A stretch of DNA of 64,000 nucleotides, taken from contig JACQZQ010000008.1 in NCBI GenBank assembly GCA_016213785.1, positions 1-64,000 on the forward strand. The letters are read 5' to 3'. Source of the stretch: Acidobacteriota bacterium (GTDB taxonomy: Bacteria; Acidobacteriota; Blastocatellia; Chloracidobacteriales; JADJPF01). Positions 56,161 to 64,000 of this stretch are shown here, piece after piece (the first letter of the stretch is position 1; each line of letters starts with the position of its first letter). Position numbers and translations under genes: made by a program. A model generated the notes under the pieces. The model was not told the origin of the DNA. It did no database searches and saw only the letters and a program-made list of their open reading frames with translations.

Positions 56161-59043
56161 ATGGAAAATCTTTCTTCTTATCGAGCAACTTTAGATAAAA
56201 TCTTACCTACCGTAGAAAAACCTATTCGTTATGTTGGTGGTGAGTGGAATGCTGTCCTAAAAGATAAAGAACAATTAAAAGCTCATATTGCTCTTTGTTT
56301 TCCTGATACTTATGAAATTGGAATGTCCCACCTAGGGCTTAAAATTTTATACTCAGTCCTTAATAAAAAGCCTAGTATTTATGCAGAACGTGTCTATACA
56401 CCTTGGCTAGACATGGAAAAAGCCTTAAATAATGCTAACCTTCCACTCGCATCTATTGAAAGTTTTACCCCATTAAATGAATTTGATATTGTAGGGTTTT
56501 CCTTACAATATGAAATGACCTACACTAATATTCTTACTATGTTAGACTTAGGTGGTATTCCTTTACGTTCTGAAGATAGGAAAGCTAAAGACCCTTTAGT
56601 TATCGGTGGAGGCCCTTGTGTTTTTAGCCCTGAGCCAATAGCAGATTTCTTTGATTTTCTACTTATTGGTGAAGGAGAAGAACTACTTGTTGAATTTATC
56701 GATGCTTATACAAAATTAAAAGAGCAAAACCTATCTCGTCTAGAACTAATTACAAAACTAGCTGAGATAAAAGGTGTTTACGCTCCTATACTTTGCCAAT
56801 CAGTTAACTCTCCTCACTATGCTTTGCAAACAATTCAGCCTAAAGCAGATGTTCAAATGCCTTTTCCAATACTTCGCCGCTATGTTGAAGAAATAAATAA
56901 ATATCCTTTTCCAAGCGATTCCCCTGTACCATTCACCGATGTAGTGCACGATAGAATAGCTGTAGAAATTGCTAGAGGCTGTGTTGATGGGTGTCGTTTT
57001 TGTCAAGCAGGCACTATTTACCGCCCTGTAAGAGAACGTACTCCAGAATCTATTGTTGAGACTATTACAGGAGGTCTTCGTGATGGTGGTTATGATGAGG
57101 CTAGTTTAACTTCTTTATCTACAGCAGATTACACTTGTTTGACTCCTGTACTTAAAGAGCTTAATAAAACCCTAGATCCTCAAAGAGTTTCTCTTTCAGT
57201 CTCCTCTCTTCGTGCTTCTGGTATTACAGAAGACCTCTCACATGAAATTGCTAAAGTACGTAATACAGGTTTTACCATTGCTCCTGAAGCAGGCACACAA
57301 AGAATGAGAGATGTTATAAATAAAAATGTTACAGAAGAAGATGTACTACGTAGCTGTCGAATAGCTTTTTCTTATGGCTGGAGTCAAATTAAGCTCTACT
57401 TTATGATTGGCCTCCCAACAGAAACAGAAGAAGATGTAAGAGGAATTGCTGAATTAGGAAATAAAGTGAAGCAATTAGGTAAAAGTATGGGCGTAAATGT
57501 TAAAGTAACCGTTTCTGCTTCATGCTTTGTTCCTAAACCACAAACCCCTTTCCAATGGTGTAGAATGAATTCGTTGGAAGAGCTATATAAAAAACAAGAT
57601 CTACTTAGAGAGGTTTGTCATCGCTACCGTCTTAACTTTAAGACTCATAATGCTAAGCTTTCACAGCTTGAATGCATTATGGCAAGAGGCGATCGCCGTA
57701 TAGGTCGTGTTATTGAACAGGCCTGGAGAATGGGCGCACGCTTTGATGGATGGGATGAACATTTTAATTATGATCTTTGGATGAAAGCTTTTCAAATGGA
57801 AGGACTTGATCCTAGTGAAACTCTAGGGGATTTGCCTGTTAGAGCTAGTGATGGTAGTTATGTTCAACTACCTTGGGATCATATAGATTCTTTAGTAGAG
57901 AAGAAGTTTCTTGCAATTGAATATGAAAAAGGAGTAAACGCAAAAATTGCTCCTCCTTGCGGTTTTCCTATTCGTATAATTGAAGGTCGTCCTACAGCAA
58001 TACCCCCATCTTTTGAGGAATTTGAAACTTTAGAGCGTAAACCACTACTTTGCTTTAACTGTGGTTTAGCTTGTGATCTATCTGCAATGCGTAAGGATTT
58101 GATTAAAGCAAAAGAGCTTAATCAAGAATATCGTAGCGCTAAAAAAGGTAGTAATATTGATAGCTTAGAGGAAGCAGAATTTGATCAATCTCTACTTGAA
58201 GTTGTACGTAGTGATGTGCCTGTCAACCCTCAACCACGCTTACACCAACTAAAATTAAATAGGGCTAAGTTTGCAACAGAAAAACAATACCGCTACCGAG
58301 GTGTTTATACAAAATTAGAATCTGTTCAGTATTTATCCCATTTGGATTTAGCTAAAGCTCTACCCCGAGGGTTTAAGCGTGCTGGAATACAACTCTCCTA
58401 TAGCCAAGGTTTTCATCCTATGCCTTTACTCTCTTATGGCCCTGCTTTAGGCGTTGGGATGATTGGTGAAGGAGAAGTATTAGATTTTATTTCTCCAGAA
58501 GTTTTAAATGAAAAAGATTTCTTAGAAAAAATTAATAGAGTTATGCCAGAAGGACTAAAGTTTATTTCTTTATTACCATTAGAAGAAAATGCTATCTCAC
58601 TTGCTAAACTTATTAATTGTGCTGAGTACAAAATTAGCACTTCAGCACCAGAAATCCAAAAAGCGTTATTAGAAGCCTTAGAGAGAGAACCACAATTAAA
58701 GTCTTTCTCAATAAATGCTTTACATGAAAAATTAATTTCTAACCTACTTTTGAGCGAAGAATTTGTAGTTTCTCGTAGTCGTAGAAATCGCTCACAAAGT
58801 GTTGATATTCGTAAATTTGTTAAGTCTGTTTGTTTTGAACAAACAGAAAAAGGCGATTTCTTAGTAATGGTACTAGAGATAAGTAATCAGGGTGGTGCTA
58901 AACCTATAGAAATTGCAACTGCAATATATGGAATTGAACAGGCTGATCAAGCTACATTGCAAAGTCGTGTTCGACGCAGCCGCCTTTATGGGGAATTTAA
59001 CGGGAAAGAATATTCTTTACTAAAGGCTAATAATCTTACCTAA
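56161..59043 (+). CDS. Radical SAM (TIGR03960-like) protein fused to DUF2344
   Basis: A 960-residue protein. An N-terminal B12-binding-like Rossmann region (about 40-190) precedes a radical SAM barrel (about 265-490) with the 4Fe-4S cysteines C274, C278 and C281 in CVDGCRFC. A DUF2344 domain follows from about residue 710 (YRGVYTKLESVQYLSHLD...YSQGFHPMPLLSYGPALGVG). In many bacteria the two parts are separate adjacent genes beside ribonuclease E/G, and the same neighbour follows here. The reaction is not established; a role in RNA or ribosome-related modification is often guessed from the neighbour. The AAAGGT before the ATG supports the start. Confidence 0.88.
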   Translation: MENLSSYRATLDKILPTVEKPIRYVGGEWNAVLKDKEQLKAHIALCFPDTYEIGMSHLGLKILYSVLNKKPSIYAERVYTPWLDMEKALNNANLPLASIESFTPLNEFDIVGFSLQYEMTYTNILTMLDLGGIPLRSEDRKAKDPLVIGGGPCVFSPEPIADFFDFLLIGEGEELLVEFIDAYTKLKEQNLSRLELITKLAEIKGVYAPILCQSVNSPHYALQTIQPKADVQMPFPILRRYVEEINKYPFPSDSPVPFTDVVHDRIAVEIARGCVDGCRFCQAGTIYRPVRERTPESIVETITGGLRDGGYDEASLTSLSTADYTCLTPVLKELNKTLDPQRVSLSVSSLRASGITEDLSHEIAKVRNTGFTIAPEAGTQRMRDVINKNVTEEDVLRSCRIAFSYGWSQIKLYFMIGLPTETEEDVRGIAELGNKVKQLGKSMGVNVKVTVSASCFVPKPQTPFQWCRMNSLEELYKKQDLLREVCHRYRLNFKTHNAKLSQLECIMARGDRRIGRVIEQAWRMGARFDGWDEHFNYDLWMKAFQMEGLDPSETLGDLPVRASDGSYVQLPWDHIDSLVEKKFLAIEYEKGVNAKIAPPCGFPIRIIEGRPTAIPPSFEEFETLERKPLLCFNCGLACDLSAMRKDLIKAKELNQEYRSAKKGSNIDSLEEAEFDQSLLEVVRSDVPVNPQPRLHQLKLNRAKFATEKQYRYRGVYTKLESVQYLSHLDLAKALPRGFKRAGIQLSYSQGFHPMPLLSYGPALGVGMIGEGEVLDFISPEVLNEKDFLEKINRVMPEGLKFISLLPLEENAISLAKLINCAEYKISTSAPEIQKALLEALEREPQLKSFSINALHEKLISNLLLSEEFVVSRSRRNRSQSVDIRKFVKSVCFEQTEKGDFLVMVLEISNQGGAKPIEIATAIYGIEQADQATLQSRVRRSRLYGEFNGKEYSLLKANNLT

Positions 59044-59197
59044 TGTTTTGGTTTTAATAAAAATGGCTTTTACAACAACTAAGGTTTAAAAATATCTAGT
59101 TAAATATTTTATATGTAAGAGCTTAGCACCTTTTTTAGGCTAAAAATTTGGCTGTAATTTAATGTAGCTATGACATCTAGAAAAGAGGAATGACTAA

Positions 59198-62100
59198 ATG
59201 GCAAAAGAGATGATAATTAGTTCCAGCGCACATGAAAAAAAGATTGCTATCATTGAAGATGGCGTTGTTACAGAATATTTTGTGGAGCGAGAGGACGAAA
59301 CACAAGGACTAGCAGGAAGTCTTTATAAAGGTCGTGTTATGAAAGTTTTACCCGGTATGCAATCAGCTTTTGTTGATATCGGGCTAGATAGAGATGCTTT
59401 TCTCTATGTCTCGGATTTTCTTGAAGAAGAAGGATTTGATGAACTAGATTCTTTTGATGAAGCTAAAATGCCTAAAGAACCTATTTCTAAAACTAGTTAT
59501 GTTAGCAGTAATGTTGTTTCTCAACCAATTACTACATTTTCTAAACCTGTAGCGACTCTTTTAGAAAATGTAGAATTAGCAGAACCAGCAACAGAACAAC
59601 AAAGAGAATTAGGGACAGAATTAGATAGTGGGCTAGAAACAGAAGAAGAAATGTCTATTATTCCTCTAGAAGATAATGGAGGAATTTTAGAGACTAGTAC
59701 TCTAGAAAATATCCAAAATGATTTAGAAGCTACTAAAGAAGAAAGTAAAACTAGTGATGAAACTATAAAACTATCATCTATTGCTTTAGAAATAGATGAT
59801 ATAGATGAATCTGTTTCAGAAAGTTCTTTTGAGATGGAAGATACTCTTACTCCAGAAGATTCTGTTAAATCTGAATCTTTTCAGCCAGAAAAAGTCTTAG
59901 AGTCAAACCAAACTTTTTCTAATTTAGAAACCGCAGCAGAGCCTCTTGCCCCTCAAGTTATTATCCCCCCTCCATCACATGACTTTATTAGAATTAGTGA
60001 TGAACCAGAAGAAGCTGTTGAAGCTATCGTAGATTCTCCTAAGAAAACGGAAGATCTAGAACTTAAAGAAACTCTAGAACTTAAAGAAACTCTAGAAACT
60101 CAAGAGGTTTCAGACTCCATCCTAGTTGTTGAAGCAATAATCCCAGAAACTTTAGAACAGCCCTCAGACTTAATTTCTGTCTCAGAAGTTGTTTTAGAAT
60201 CTTCAACTGAAGAAGACACAATACAAAATAAGCGCCGTCGTGGTGGCCGTAAAGAACCCGCTAAAAAGAAAGCTCCTGCTAGAAAACGCGGTAAAAAAAC
60301 TGTAGAAGAAACTGTAGAAGAAACTGATTTTTCCCCAGAATCCATAACCTCTCCACAATATGAACGTGTCATTGATGATGAAACCCCAGAACTAGGTGAA
60401 TTACTTAAGGATGCAATAATACAAAATAAAATTGTTGAACAGTTAAGAAGAGAAGAACAAAATCCTATTCTTCTATCAGAAAAAGTAATTGAACCAGATG
60501 TTTTGGTTGGCTCACTTCAACCACACTTTCATGCCAAATCTAGTTTGGAAAGAATTGTTGATGAAGAATTATCTACATTAGGAAGACAACAAACAAACTC
60601 TCTGCCAGTAGAAATATCAAATTCAATAGAAGAAATTAAACCAGAACCTAGATCTGATGATGAATTATCTGATGATCTTGCTAAAGACGGTGGAGAAAGA
60701 GATGATCGTGATTGGCAATCTCAAGGGAAAGGGAAATCAGACCAAAGATCCCATTTTTCATCTAGGCGTAATAACCGTAGACGTAGAAGAGGTGGCCCGC
60801 CAGCACCTCGTCCCCAAACTCCTCAAGTTAATGTTAGTGAACCTGTAACAAATGGTGATAAAACAGAAGCCCCCTTAAAAGACTCAAAAGACTTAAAAGA
60901 CTTAAAAGACCCAAGAGATCCAAGAGATCCAAGAGATCCAAGAGACTTAAGAGACCCAAGAGATCTAAGAGATTTAAGAGAGGCTTCAAATATTGGAAGA
61001 TATTACCCTCAAACAATTACAGATTTATTACATGAGGGGCAAGAAATCTTAGTACAGATTGCTAAAGAACCTATTGCTCTAAAAGGTGCTCGAATTACTT
61101 CTCATATTGCCTTACCAGGAAGATATCTTGTTTATATGCCTACTGTCCATCATATTGGGGTATCACGAAAAATAAACTCTGATGCTGAACGCTTACGCTT
61201 AAAGAAGATTATGCTCTCTATTAGAGATAGAGAAAAACCACCTGGAGGTTTTATTGTTCGTACGGCCTGCGAAGGACATACAGAAGAAGAACTCTATGAC
61301 GATATGATGTATCTTGTTCGTACTTGGCATGACATAAGAAAGAAGGCGGAAAAAGTAAAAGCACCGGCTTTAATAGCTAGAGAACTAGACTTAATTCAAC
61401 GCACTCTCAGAGACTTACTTACTGATGATACTGTTGCTATTCGTGTTGATAATGAACAAGAGTATACAAGAGTTGTAGATTTTGTTAGCCGCTTCCAACC
61501 TAAATTAGTAAAGAAAGTTAAGCTCTACACTTGGAAGAAACCTATTTTTGAGGAATATGGGGTTCAACAAGAAATAGATAAAGCATTAAAACCCAGAGTT
61601 TGGCTGCCTTCAGGGGGATATATTGTAATTAATCAAACAGAAGCTTTAGTTGCTATTGATGTAAATACTGGTAAATATGTAGGCAGATCTAATAGACTTG
61701 AAGATACAATAACTAAGATTAACATTGAAGCTGCTAAAGAAATTGTTCGCCAGATTCGTTTGCGTGATTTAGGTGGAATTATTGTTCTAGACCTAATTGA
61801 TATGGAAGAGCGTAGAAATCGAATTAAAGTTATGCAGGTACTTGAACAGGAATTAAGAACTGATCGATCTCCTTCCAAAGTGCTACAATTTAATGATTTT
61901 GGCTTAGTAGCAATAACACGTAAAAGGGTCAGACAGAGCTTAGAGCGTACTTTGTGTAACCCTTGTCCAAATTGTGAGGGTAGTGGTTTAGTTAAATCTC
62001 CTCAGACAATTTGTTATGAGATATTAGCTGAAGCCCGGCGTTTTGCCGCAGAAACAGATTTACTAACCGCTTCAGAAGTTATCTTAAGAGTTCATCCTGA

Positions 62101-62230
62101 AGTAGCTAATGCTCTAAGGACTGAAGAAAAGAAAGTTTTTGGTGAGATAGAAGCTTATTTAGGATGTGGTGTAACTTTGCGCGGAGATATTTCTGTACAT
62201 CAAGAACGTTATGATTTTGCTATTATTTAG
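59198..62230 (+). CDS. Ribonuclease E/G with a very large insertion in the S1 region
   Basis: Endoribonuclease for rRNA maturation and mRNA decay. The 1010 residues start with half of an S1 RNA-binding domain (1-74: GSLYKGRVMKVLPGMQSAFVDIG), then an insertion of about 520 residues, and resume with the second half at about 598. The insertion is acidic at first, then has basic patches (RRRGGRKEPAKKKAPARKRG; RRNNRRRRRGG) and ends in twelve LKD/PRD/LRD units. The catalytic domain is normal, with metal-binding Asp in AIDVNTGKY and IVLDLIDME, and a zinc-link CPNC. The rng or rne name cannot be chosen by eye. Confidence 0.93.
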   Translation: MAKEMIISSSAHEKKIAIIEDGVVTEYFVEREDETQGLAGSLYKGRVMKVLPGMQSAFVDIGLDRDAFLYVSDFLEEEGFDELDSFDEAKMPKEPISKTSYVSSNVVSQPITTFSKPVATLLENVELAEPATEQQRELGTELDSGLETEEEMSIIPLEDNGGILETSTLENIQNDLEATKEESKTSDETIKLSSIALEIDDIDESVSESSFEMEDTLTPEDSVKSESFQPEKVLESNQTFSNLETAAEPLAPQVIIPPPSHDFIRISDEPEEAVEAIVDSPKKTEDLELKETLELKETLETQEVSDSILVVEAIIPETLEQPSDLISVSEVVLESSTEEDTIQNKRRRGGRKEPAKKKAPARKRGKKTVEETVEETDFSPESITSPQYERVIDDETPELGELLKDAIIQNKIVEQLRREEQNPILLSEKVIEPDVLVGSLQPHFHAKSSLERIVDEELSTLGRQQTNSLPVEISNSIEEIKPEPRSDDELSDDLAKDGGERDDRDWQSQGKGKSDQRSHFSSRRNNRRRRRGGPPAPRPQTPQVNVSEPVTNGDKTEAPLKDSKDLKDLKDPRDPRDPRDPRDLRDPRDLRDLREASNIGRYYPQTITDLLHEGQEILVQIAKEPIALKGARITSHIALPGRYLVYMPTVHHIGVSRKINSDAERLRLKKIMLSIRDREKPPGGFIVRTACEGHTEEELYDDMMYLVRTWHDIRKKAEKVKAPALIARELDLIQRTLRDLLTDDTVAIRVDNEQEYTRVVDFVSRFQPKLVKKVKLYTWKKPIFEEYGVQQEIDKALKPRVWLPSGGYIVINQTEALVAIDVNTGKYVGRSNRLEDTITKINIEAAKEIVRQIRLRDLGGIIVLDLIDMEERRNRIKVMQVLEQELRTDRSPSKVLQFNDFGLVAITRKRVRQSLERTLCNPCPNCEGSGLVKSPQTICYEILAEARRFAAETDLLTASEVILRVHPEVANALRTEEKKVFGEIEAYLGCGVTLRGDISVHQERYDFAII
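60875..60982 (+). repeat. Twelve 9-bp units encoding (L/P)(K/R)D
   Basis: Within the ribonuclease E/G gene, twelve consecutive 9-bp units at 60875-60982 encode LKD, SKD, PRD and LRD triplets. The array is in frame, so unit gains or losses would only change the length of the linker. It forms the end of the large insertion, just before the S1 domain resumes. The alternating charges resemble RD-type disordered segments. Confidence 0.9.
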
Positions 62231-62260
62231 CATATAAGAAATATAGTTTAAGTGTTAACA

Positions 62261-62285
62261 AATAGCCGCTCTAGCGGCTATTTTA
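62261..62285. terminator. Terminator between the ribonuclease and Rpn genes
   Basis: A 10-bp perfect stem (AATAGCCGCT at 62261-62270 with AGCGGCTATT at 62273-62282), extended by T on the plus side, lies 30 bases after the ribonuclease stop. It probably terminates rightward transcription and perhaps leftward transcription of the Rpn gene. Confidence 0.85.
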
Positions 62286-62310
62286 CTTTGTTTTCTCTCG
62301 ATCCTTATTT

Positions 62311-63159
62311 TTAATTATTATCCTTAAAGATCTCATCTAGCGTGCTACTATGAAAAATACGTAATGACCAAAGCTGCAAGGTTGCTGGATCTGCTGTAAA
62401 TAGCTTGTTGAGTATTGATTGAGGTAACTTACCAAATTTGTATTCAAGTTGTTGTTGTAAGAGAATAGCTTGACCTTCTTGACGACCTTCTTGACGACCT
62501 TCTTCGTGGCCTTCTTGACGACCTTGTTTAAAAATATCAAAAAGAAACTCATTTTCACGAATATCAAAAGTTAAAGGCATAGATTTAATTTCCTCCAAAG
62601 TAATAACTTTCCAACCACGAAGTCCAGTTAAAATTAATAGTTGAGTTAGAGCTTTAGTTCTATCTGTTTTAGATAATAGCATAACTTTGCTCAGTATCTG
62701 ACGGATAGTTTGTCTTATACTAGTGACATTACATAATACCGCTAAAATATTATCTGAGACTAAATCGCTATTTAAAAGTAAATTAGCATCAAATTGTCTA
62801 ATATCAATTAGATTATATGTAAAGTCTAGAGTACTTAAAGAGATTTTAGGGTTAATAGTGGGTTCTTTATTTCCAACATAAAGAACAATTTGGATAGGGG
62901 CTTGTTGATATTGACGATAAATTAAGAGAAAGTACTCTAACATTCTCCAAATCATTTTTTCATCATTACTGCTTTGTAACTCTAAGTGATATATTTTCCC
63001 ATTAGTTAGGCGAAGTATTAAATCTGCGCGTTTAGCTGATACTGCTGGAAATTCTACTGGAAGTAGTTCTGCTATTTTAGCTTCTTTGCCAATTAATAAT
63101 TCTAAGAGCTTTTCTGGGAGATTTTGGAAAAGCTCTTTTAGGGTAGTGTCATATTTCAT
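62311..63159 (-). CDS. Rpn-family nuclease (PD-(D/E)XK, transposase-31-like)
   Basis: A 282-residue member of the Rpn/transposase_31 (PDDEXK) family. The nuclease core shows RADLILRLTNGKIYHLELQSS at about 44-64 (Asp...Glu-x-Gln). After it come a helical region and, at about 219-231, repeats of the type GRQEGHEEGRQEG that are frequent in this family, followed by an LQQQLEYKFGKLP tail. E. coli Rpn proteins increase RecA-independent recombination and cut DNA in vitro. Such genes spread by transfer, but no insertion-sequence ends or inverted repeats are visible here. AGAAATGG before the ATG is a weak ribosome site. Confidence 0.85.
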   Translation of the reverse strand: MKYDTTLKELFQNLPEKLLELLIGKEAKIAELLPVEFPAVSAKRADLILRLTNGKIYHLELQSSNDEKMIWRMLEYFLLIYRQYQQAPIQIVLYVGNKEPTINPKISLSTLDFTYNLIDIRQFDANLLLNSDLVSDNILAVLCNVTSIRQTIRQILSKVMLLSKTDRTKALTQLLILTGLRGWKVITLEEIKSMPLTFDIRENEFLFDIFKQGRQEGHEEGRQEGRQEGQAILLQQQLEYKFGKLPQSILNKLFTADPATLQLWSLRIFHSSTLDEIFKDNN

Positions 63160-63259
63160 AGATTAATTCCATTTCTAAGGGTTCTTTCTATGAATAGACT
63201 AGTTTTTTTCTTATTTTGGTCATTAAATCAACTATTAATAAAACAATTTTAGAACATAA

Positions 63260-64000
63260 TTATTTTATTAATACATCAGTCCCAACTGTGACTAATAAAA
63301 TTATGCTTAGTGTTGCATTAGTAGTAAAAAAAGCTGTATCTAAACGCGATAGGTTATTTGCTGAAACCAAACTATGTTGGCGAATTAAGAGAATAGCTGA
63401 AAGTATAACTCCTATTGCGCCTAGCCATTTTAGGTTTGCTACAAAAAAGAAAGCTACTAATAATGCAAACATTGCTATATGAAAAAATCTTGCAACCCAC
63501 AGTGCTCGATCAATACCTAATCTTTGTGGAATTGAATAAAGTTTAGATTCTTTGTCAAATTCATAATCTTGGCAAGCATAAACAATGTCAAAACCTGCTG
63601 TCCAAAGCATTACTATGGCAGAGAGTAGTATTGGAATGGGGTGAAACTCGCCTGCTATTGCAATCCAAGCGCCTGTTGGGGCAATTGCTAAACACCAGCC
63701 TAAGACTAAATGAGAAAAAGATGTAAATCTTTTTGTATAGGAATAAAAAAGTACTGACCCTAAAGCAATAGGTGAAAGCAGTAAAGTAAGTTGATTAAGT
63801 TGTGCTGAAGAAAATAAAAATAAAGCACTAGAAATTATAGTAAATATTAGAACATAACGTGTAGAAAGTAGCCCTGCTGGGATTGCTCGTGTTTTAGTTC
63901 TAGGGTTTGCAGCATCAAATTTTCTATCCACAAGGCGGTTAAATGCCATTGCAGCAGACCGAGCGCCTACCATACACATACTAATCCAAAAAAGTTTTTC
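63260..64000 (-). CDS. UbiA-family prenyltransferase (5' end outside the window)
   Basis: Membrane prenyltransferase that attaches a polyprenyl chain to an aromatic acceptor, probably 4-hydroxybenzoate or a related quinone precursor. About 246 residues are visible, and the frame stays open past the right edge (EKLFWIS before the first Met), so the start is missing. The first Asp-rich motif reads [15 protein letters not shown]; the second is in [12 protein letters not shown]. At least six hydrophobic helices follow. Whether it serves ubiquinone or menaquinone biosynthesis cannot be told. Confidence 0.88.
   Translation of the reverse strand, partial: EKLFWISMCMVGARSAAMAFNRLVDRKFDAANPRTKTRAIPAGLLSTRYVLIFTIISSALFLFSSAQLNQLTLLLSPIALGSVLFYSYTKRFTSFSHLVLGWCLAIAPTGAWIAIAGEFHPIPILLSAIVMLWTAGFDIVYACQDYEFDKESKLYSIPQRLGIDRALWVARFFHIAMFALLVAFFFVANLKWLGAIGVILSAILLIRQHSLVSANNLSRLDTAFFTTNATLSIILLVTVGTDVLIK

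Noticed and set aside
62311-63159. Insertion sequence around the Rpn gene
   Set aside because: No terminal inverted repeats or target duplications are visible; the inverted repeat at 62261-62285 is a terminator of the ribonuclease gene.

Overview
The window is AT-rich, densely packed chromosomal DNA from a Gram-negative-type bacterium. It has SecA, a type IV pilin, an Oar-like TonB-dependent receptor, the rod-shape machinery and many exported proteins. The best guess is an Acidobacteriota member, perhaps Blastocatellia. The mix of Oar-like receptor, BACON-repeat protein, DUF4388 (PATAN) proteins, and a TPR-CHAT protein beside an ECF sigma factor and a membrane anti-sigma-like protein fits that group. 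The low GC is unusual for the phylum, so the placement is an inference. I saw no rRNA or tRNA gene, no insertion sequence and no CRISPR array.

Layout. 1-8.3 kb: end of an unknown gene, a 2OG-Fe(II) oxygenase, phosphoglucomutase, a cysteine desulfurase/NifU-like pair with a DUF2203 protein, a type IV pilin-like protein and an anchored beta-propeller protein. 8.5-24.3 kb: mostly housekeeping genes (xseA, a methyltransferase, a pteridine-reductase-like SDR, a PP2C phosphatase, a fused NadD-NadK protein, secA, yacG, pyk, an M28 peptidase). 24.4-31.8 kb: five leftward genes encoding a BACON-repeat exported protein, a small exported protein, a single-pass anti-sigma-like protein, an ECF sigma factor and an exported TPR-CHAT protease-like protein. 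32-34.2 kb: DUF4177, rlmN and a response regulator with a DUF4388 tail.

34.2-37.4 kb is the most striking region. A SWIM-Rad52/DdrA-like annealing protein and a small unknown partner diverge from an XRE repressor overlapping an ImmA/IrrE-family protein. This resembles the Deinococcus DdrO/IrrE DNA-damage switch. Four copies of a 16-bp palindrome (GTTTCAT-N2-ATGAAAC) lie in the divergent promoter region, covering the -35 box and the predicted start site of the rad52-like gene. Four more copies sit inside that gene's coding sequence at an exact 36-bp period, where they encode a 12-residue linker repeat. The IrrE-like protein has EEISH in place of HEXXH.

37.4-49.9 kb: Oar-like receptor, a gap holding a probable 23-residue leftward small ORF with its own terminator, then the heat-shock cluster hrcA-grpE-dnaK-dnaJ-hslO, a FecR-domain protein and a GAF-GGDEF diguanylate cyclase. 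50-62.2 kb: the elongasome genes mreB-mreC-mreD-mrdA-rodA, then a radical SAM/DUF2344 protein beside a ribonuclease E/G with a very large insertion. 62.3-64 kb: an Rpn-family nuclease and the 3' part of a UbiA-family prenyltransferase that runs off the right edge.

Two loci look like signal-to-transcription switches driven by proteolysis: the XRE/IrrE-like/Rad52 module, and the exported CHAT protein beside an ECF sigma/anti-sigma pair. The second recalls the TPR-CHAT/Csx30/RpoE logic of type III-E CRISPR loci but has no CRISPR genes nearby. Both functional readings are inferences.
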